Source: Acidobacteriota bacterium (GTDB lineage Bacteria; Acidobacteriota; Terriglobia; Acidiferrales; UBA7541). Taken from it: DNA of 5,698 bases. Both the position numbers and the translations under genes were made by a program. Of this stretch, positions 4,140 to 5,698 are shown in pieces; position 1 is the first letter of the stretch; every line of letters starts with the position of its first letter. Location of the stretch: positions 4,335 to 10,032 of the forward strand of contig PLZZ01000072.1 of the NCBI GenBank assembly GCA_003153585.1, given 5' to 3'. The notes beneath the pieces were generated by a model, which worked only from the letters and a program-made list of their open reading frames with translations, was not told the DNA's origin and made no database searches.

Positions 4140-5693
4140 ATGGATTCAGGGCCAAAAAAGGTTTTTGTCAGCTACGTTGAGGAAGACGGCGGCGTAGCGC
4201 ACGAAATTGCCAAGCAGCTCGAATCGCACGGCTATAGCAGCTGGTATTACGAACGCGATTGCCCCGCGGGCGCGGATTACTTCGAAGAAACCTTCAAAGC
4301 AATATCGGACTGCGAGGCGATGGCCATCATTATTTCTCCTCGCTCGCTGCCCTCCGACCAAATTACGCGTGAGATCGTCCGCGCCGTCGAAGCTAACAAA
4401 GCCACCCTGCCGCTGCTTCTGGACTTGACCCACGACGAGTACGCGCACCGCAGGCCCGGTTGGAAGCAGGCCATGGCTGCCGCCAATGCCACTCGCGTGC
4501 GCGCCGATCAAATCCCCACTATCATTCCAGCCCTAGTTGCCGGCCTCCATGCCAAGGGCATTCGTGCCGACGTGGAGAATTCAGCTCCGCCTGCTCCGCC
4601 CGCCGCTGTCGCGCGCCCGGCGCCCGACGTCGCTCCCACCGCTCCGCCCGCGCCCGTGAAAGCGGTTGCTCCGCCTAGTGCGCGTGCCGTTCCGCCTCCC
4701 GCGCAAAGCGCGCAAATTGCAACCAACTCCCCTGTCGCCGCGACGAAACCTCCGTGGATTCCGATCGCCGCAGGCGCCGCAGTTGTCATCGCTGCTCTTG
4801 CTGGATGGCATTTTCTCAAGCCGCATCCAAAGCCTGCTCCTGTGCCGGTTGCGCCTGCCACCGCCACCATCGTCTTGAAATATAACGTGGACCGCCATCT
4901 GTGCACGCCGAATCTGAATATGACCGTCGCCGGCAAAACCTTTCATCTGGCCACGAATCCTTATGCTGCTAACGACGTGCCCAAAGGCCAGCAGCAGTAT
5001 TCCATTGATGGGCTGGTCTCCTGCCCCGGTAGAAAGCCCAGCAATGCTTCAGGCTCGGGCGTCATTGACGTCCACGAAGGCGTGGTCTTCGATATGAACT
5101 GGCAAAGTAAGCCGGGCGGCGCTGGAATTATCGAAGTGGTAGACGCCAGCACCGAGCCGGTCAAAGCGCCTGAAGAAAACGTGCGCGTTACCAAGCCGGC
5201 CGCTACCGCATCAACCGTTCCCGTATCTTCCGCCAATCCGAGTCAAGCCATGTTTGCAAATGCGCAGGCCGCCTACGCGCAGGCGCGCTACTTCGAGCCG
5301 CCGAATGATTGTGCGCTTCACTGGGCTATACTCGCCGGGAAAGCGGGTAATCCCGCCGGTAAAGCGATGGAGCAGCAACTCGGCAATCAGTTTCGCGCGC
5401 AGCTCAACCAGCTTTCTCAGCAGCAGAATTTTCCTGCCGCTCTCCACTTGGTGAACGCGATGCTGGTTTATTATCCGAGTAGCCCTGAGCTCGCCGGCGA
5501 TCAACAAAGACTAATTGCCGCACAAAATGGTGCGCCACCAGGACCTGGTCAGATGAACCCGCTCAATCCCGGTCTGCGCCCCGGCTTTCCGCCTCAACCG
5601 GGCCCAGGTTACCAATATAACGCGCAAGCCCAGGCCAGAGCCGCGGCAGCCGCAGCAGCACAACAACGAGCCGCGCAGCAAAGGCCTCACTAA
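4140..5693 (+). CDS. Membrane-anchored TIR-domain protein with extracytoplasmic C-terminus
   Basis: The 517-residue protein starts with a TIR domain (about 6-140): KVFVSY (7-12) is box 1, YYERDCPAGADYFEE (36-50) covers the BB-loop region, and AIIISPRSLPSDQITREI (62-79) has the Ser-rich turn followed by Glu78, where TIR NADases carry their catalytic glutamate. ATLPLLLDL (88-96) is the next strand. A Pro/Ala-rich linker (148-206) leads to one membrane helix (about 207-226). Beyond it are a beta-rich segment (about 240-340) with Cys255 and Cys295, possibly a disulfide; a helical, TPR/Sel1-like region (about 369-462) containing NDCALHWAILAGKAGNP; and a Pro/Gly/Gln tail ending in polyalanine. With the TIR in the cytosol, the C-terminus would be outside. 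TIR domains of this kind cleave NAD+ or act as protein adaptors; which applies here is unproven. It is divergent from the RyR-membrane protein operon. The TIR call is firm; the C-terminal domains are unrecognised. Confidence 0.88.
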   Translation: MDSGPKKVFVSYVEEDGGVAHEIAKQLESHGYSSWYYERDCPAGADYFEETFKAISDCEAMAIIISPRSLPSDQITREIVRAVEANKATLPLLLDLTHDEYAHRRPGWKQAMAAANATRVRADQIPTIIPALVAGLHAKGIRADVENSAPPAPPAAVARPAPDVAPTAPPAPVKAVAPPSARAVPPPAQSAQIATNSPVAATKPPWIPIAAGAAVVIAALAGWHFLKPHPKPAPVPVAPATATIVLKYNVDRHLCTPNLNMTVAGKTFHLATNPYAANDVPKGQQQYSIDGLVSCPGRKPSNASGSGVIDVHEGVVFDMNWQSKPGGAGIIEVVDASTEPVKAPEENVRVTKPAATASTVPVSSANPSQAMFANAQAAYAQARYFEPPNDCALHWAILAGKAGNPAGKAMEQQLGNQFRAQLNQLSQQQNFPAALHLVNAMLVYYPSSPELAGDQQRLIAAQNGAPPGPGQMNPLNPGLRPGFPPQPGPGYQYNAQAQARAAAAAAAQQRAAQQRPH

Positions 5694-5698
5694 GACCG

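Noticed and set aside
4508..4936. - strand Ala/Gly-rich open frame of 142 residues
   Set aside because: It is the reverse of the Pro/Ala-rich linker; composition explains the open frame.

Overview
This 5.7 kb, moderately GC-rich window looks like a chromosomal segment of a soil-type bacterium, most likely an acidobacterium (class Terriglobia). That guess rests on gene style: a BON-domain secreted protein beside a glycine-rich YflT-like stress protein, a small RRSH/RPYRC-type zinc ribbon, and long Pro/Ala-rich linkers. There is no rRNA, tRNA or marker gene to confirm it. No CRISPR array, insertion sequence or phage gene was seen.

Left part (1-1722, + strand): about 420 bases of apparently non-coding leader with several palindromic elements. 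Then follow a secreted BON-domain protein (427-822) and a glycine-rich general-stress-type protein (878-1456). The two share nearly identical AAGGAG leaders and end at a textbook intrinsic terminator (1461-1500). Next is a separate 50-residue metallothionein of the bacterial SmtA/BmtA type (1570-1722). Together these suggest a stress and metal-handling neighbourhood.

Middle (1723-2477): a convergent 60-residue zinc-ribbon protein (1806-1988, - strand) with an exceptionally strong Shine-Dalgarno, then about 490 bases with no supported gene. The gap holds a cluster of DnaA-box-like 9-mers and a nested inverted repeat.

Right part (2478-5693) is the most interesting. A two-gene - strand operon encodes a stand-alone RyR (ryanodine-receptor repeat) domain protein (3597-3887) and, 3 bases later, a four-helix membrane protein (2478-3593) that reads as two SLATT/DUF4231-like two-helix modules. 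Divergently on the + strand is a 517-residue protein (4140-5693): a cytosolic TIR domain with a candidate NADase glutamate, a Pro/Ala linker, one membrane helix, and a probably extracytoplasmic beta-rich plus helical C-terminus. The shared 252-base intergenic region holds a TATAGT promoter candidate, a perfect 12-bp palindrome and a hairpin.

TIR, RyR and SLATT domains are each known from bacterial conflict and nucleotide-signalling systems. Their arrangement here suggests a membrane-based signalling or defence module: the TIR protein senses a stimulus and makes or cleaves an NAD-derived ligand, the RyR protein senses or transduces it, and the four-helix protein acts as membrane effector. The domain calls are read from sequence; the pathway is inference.
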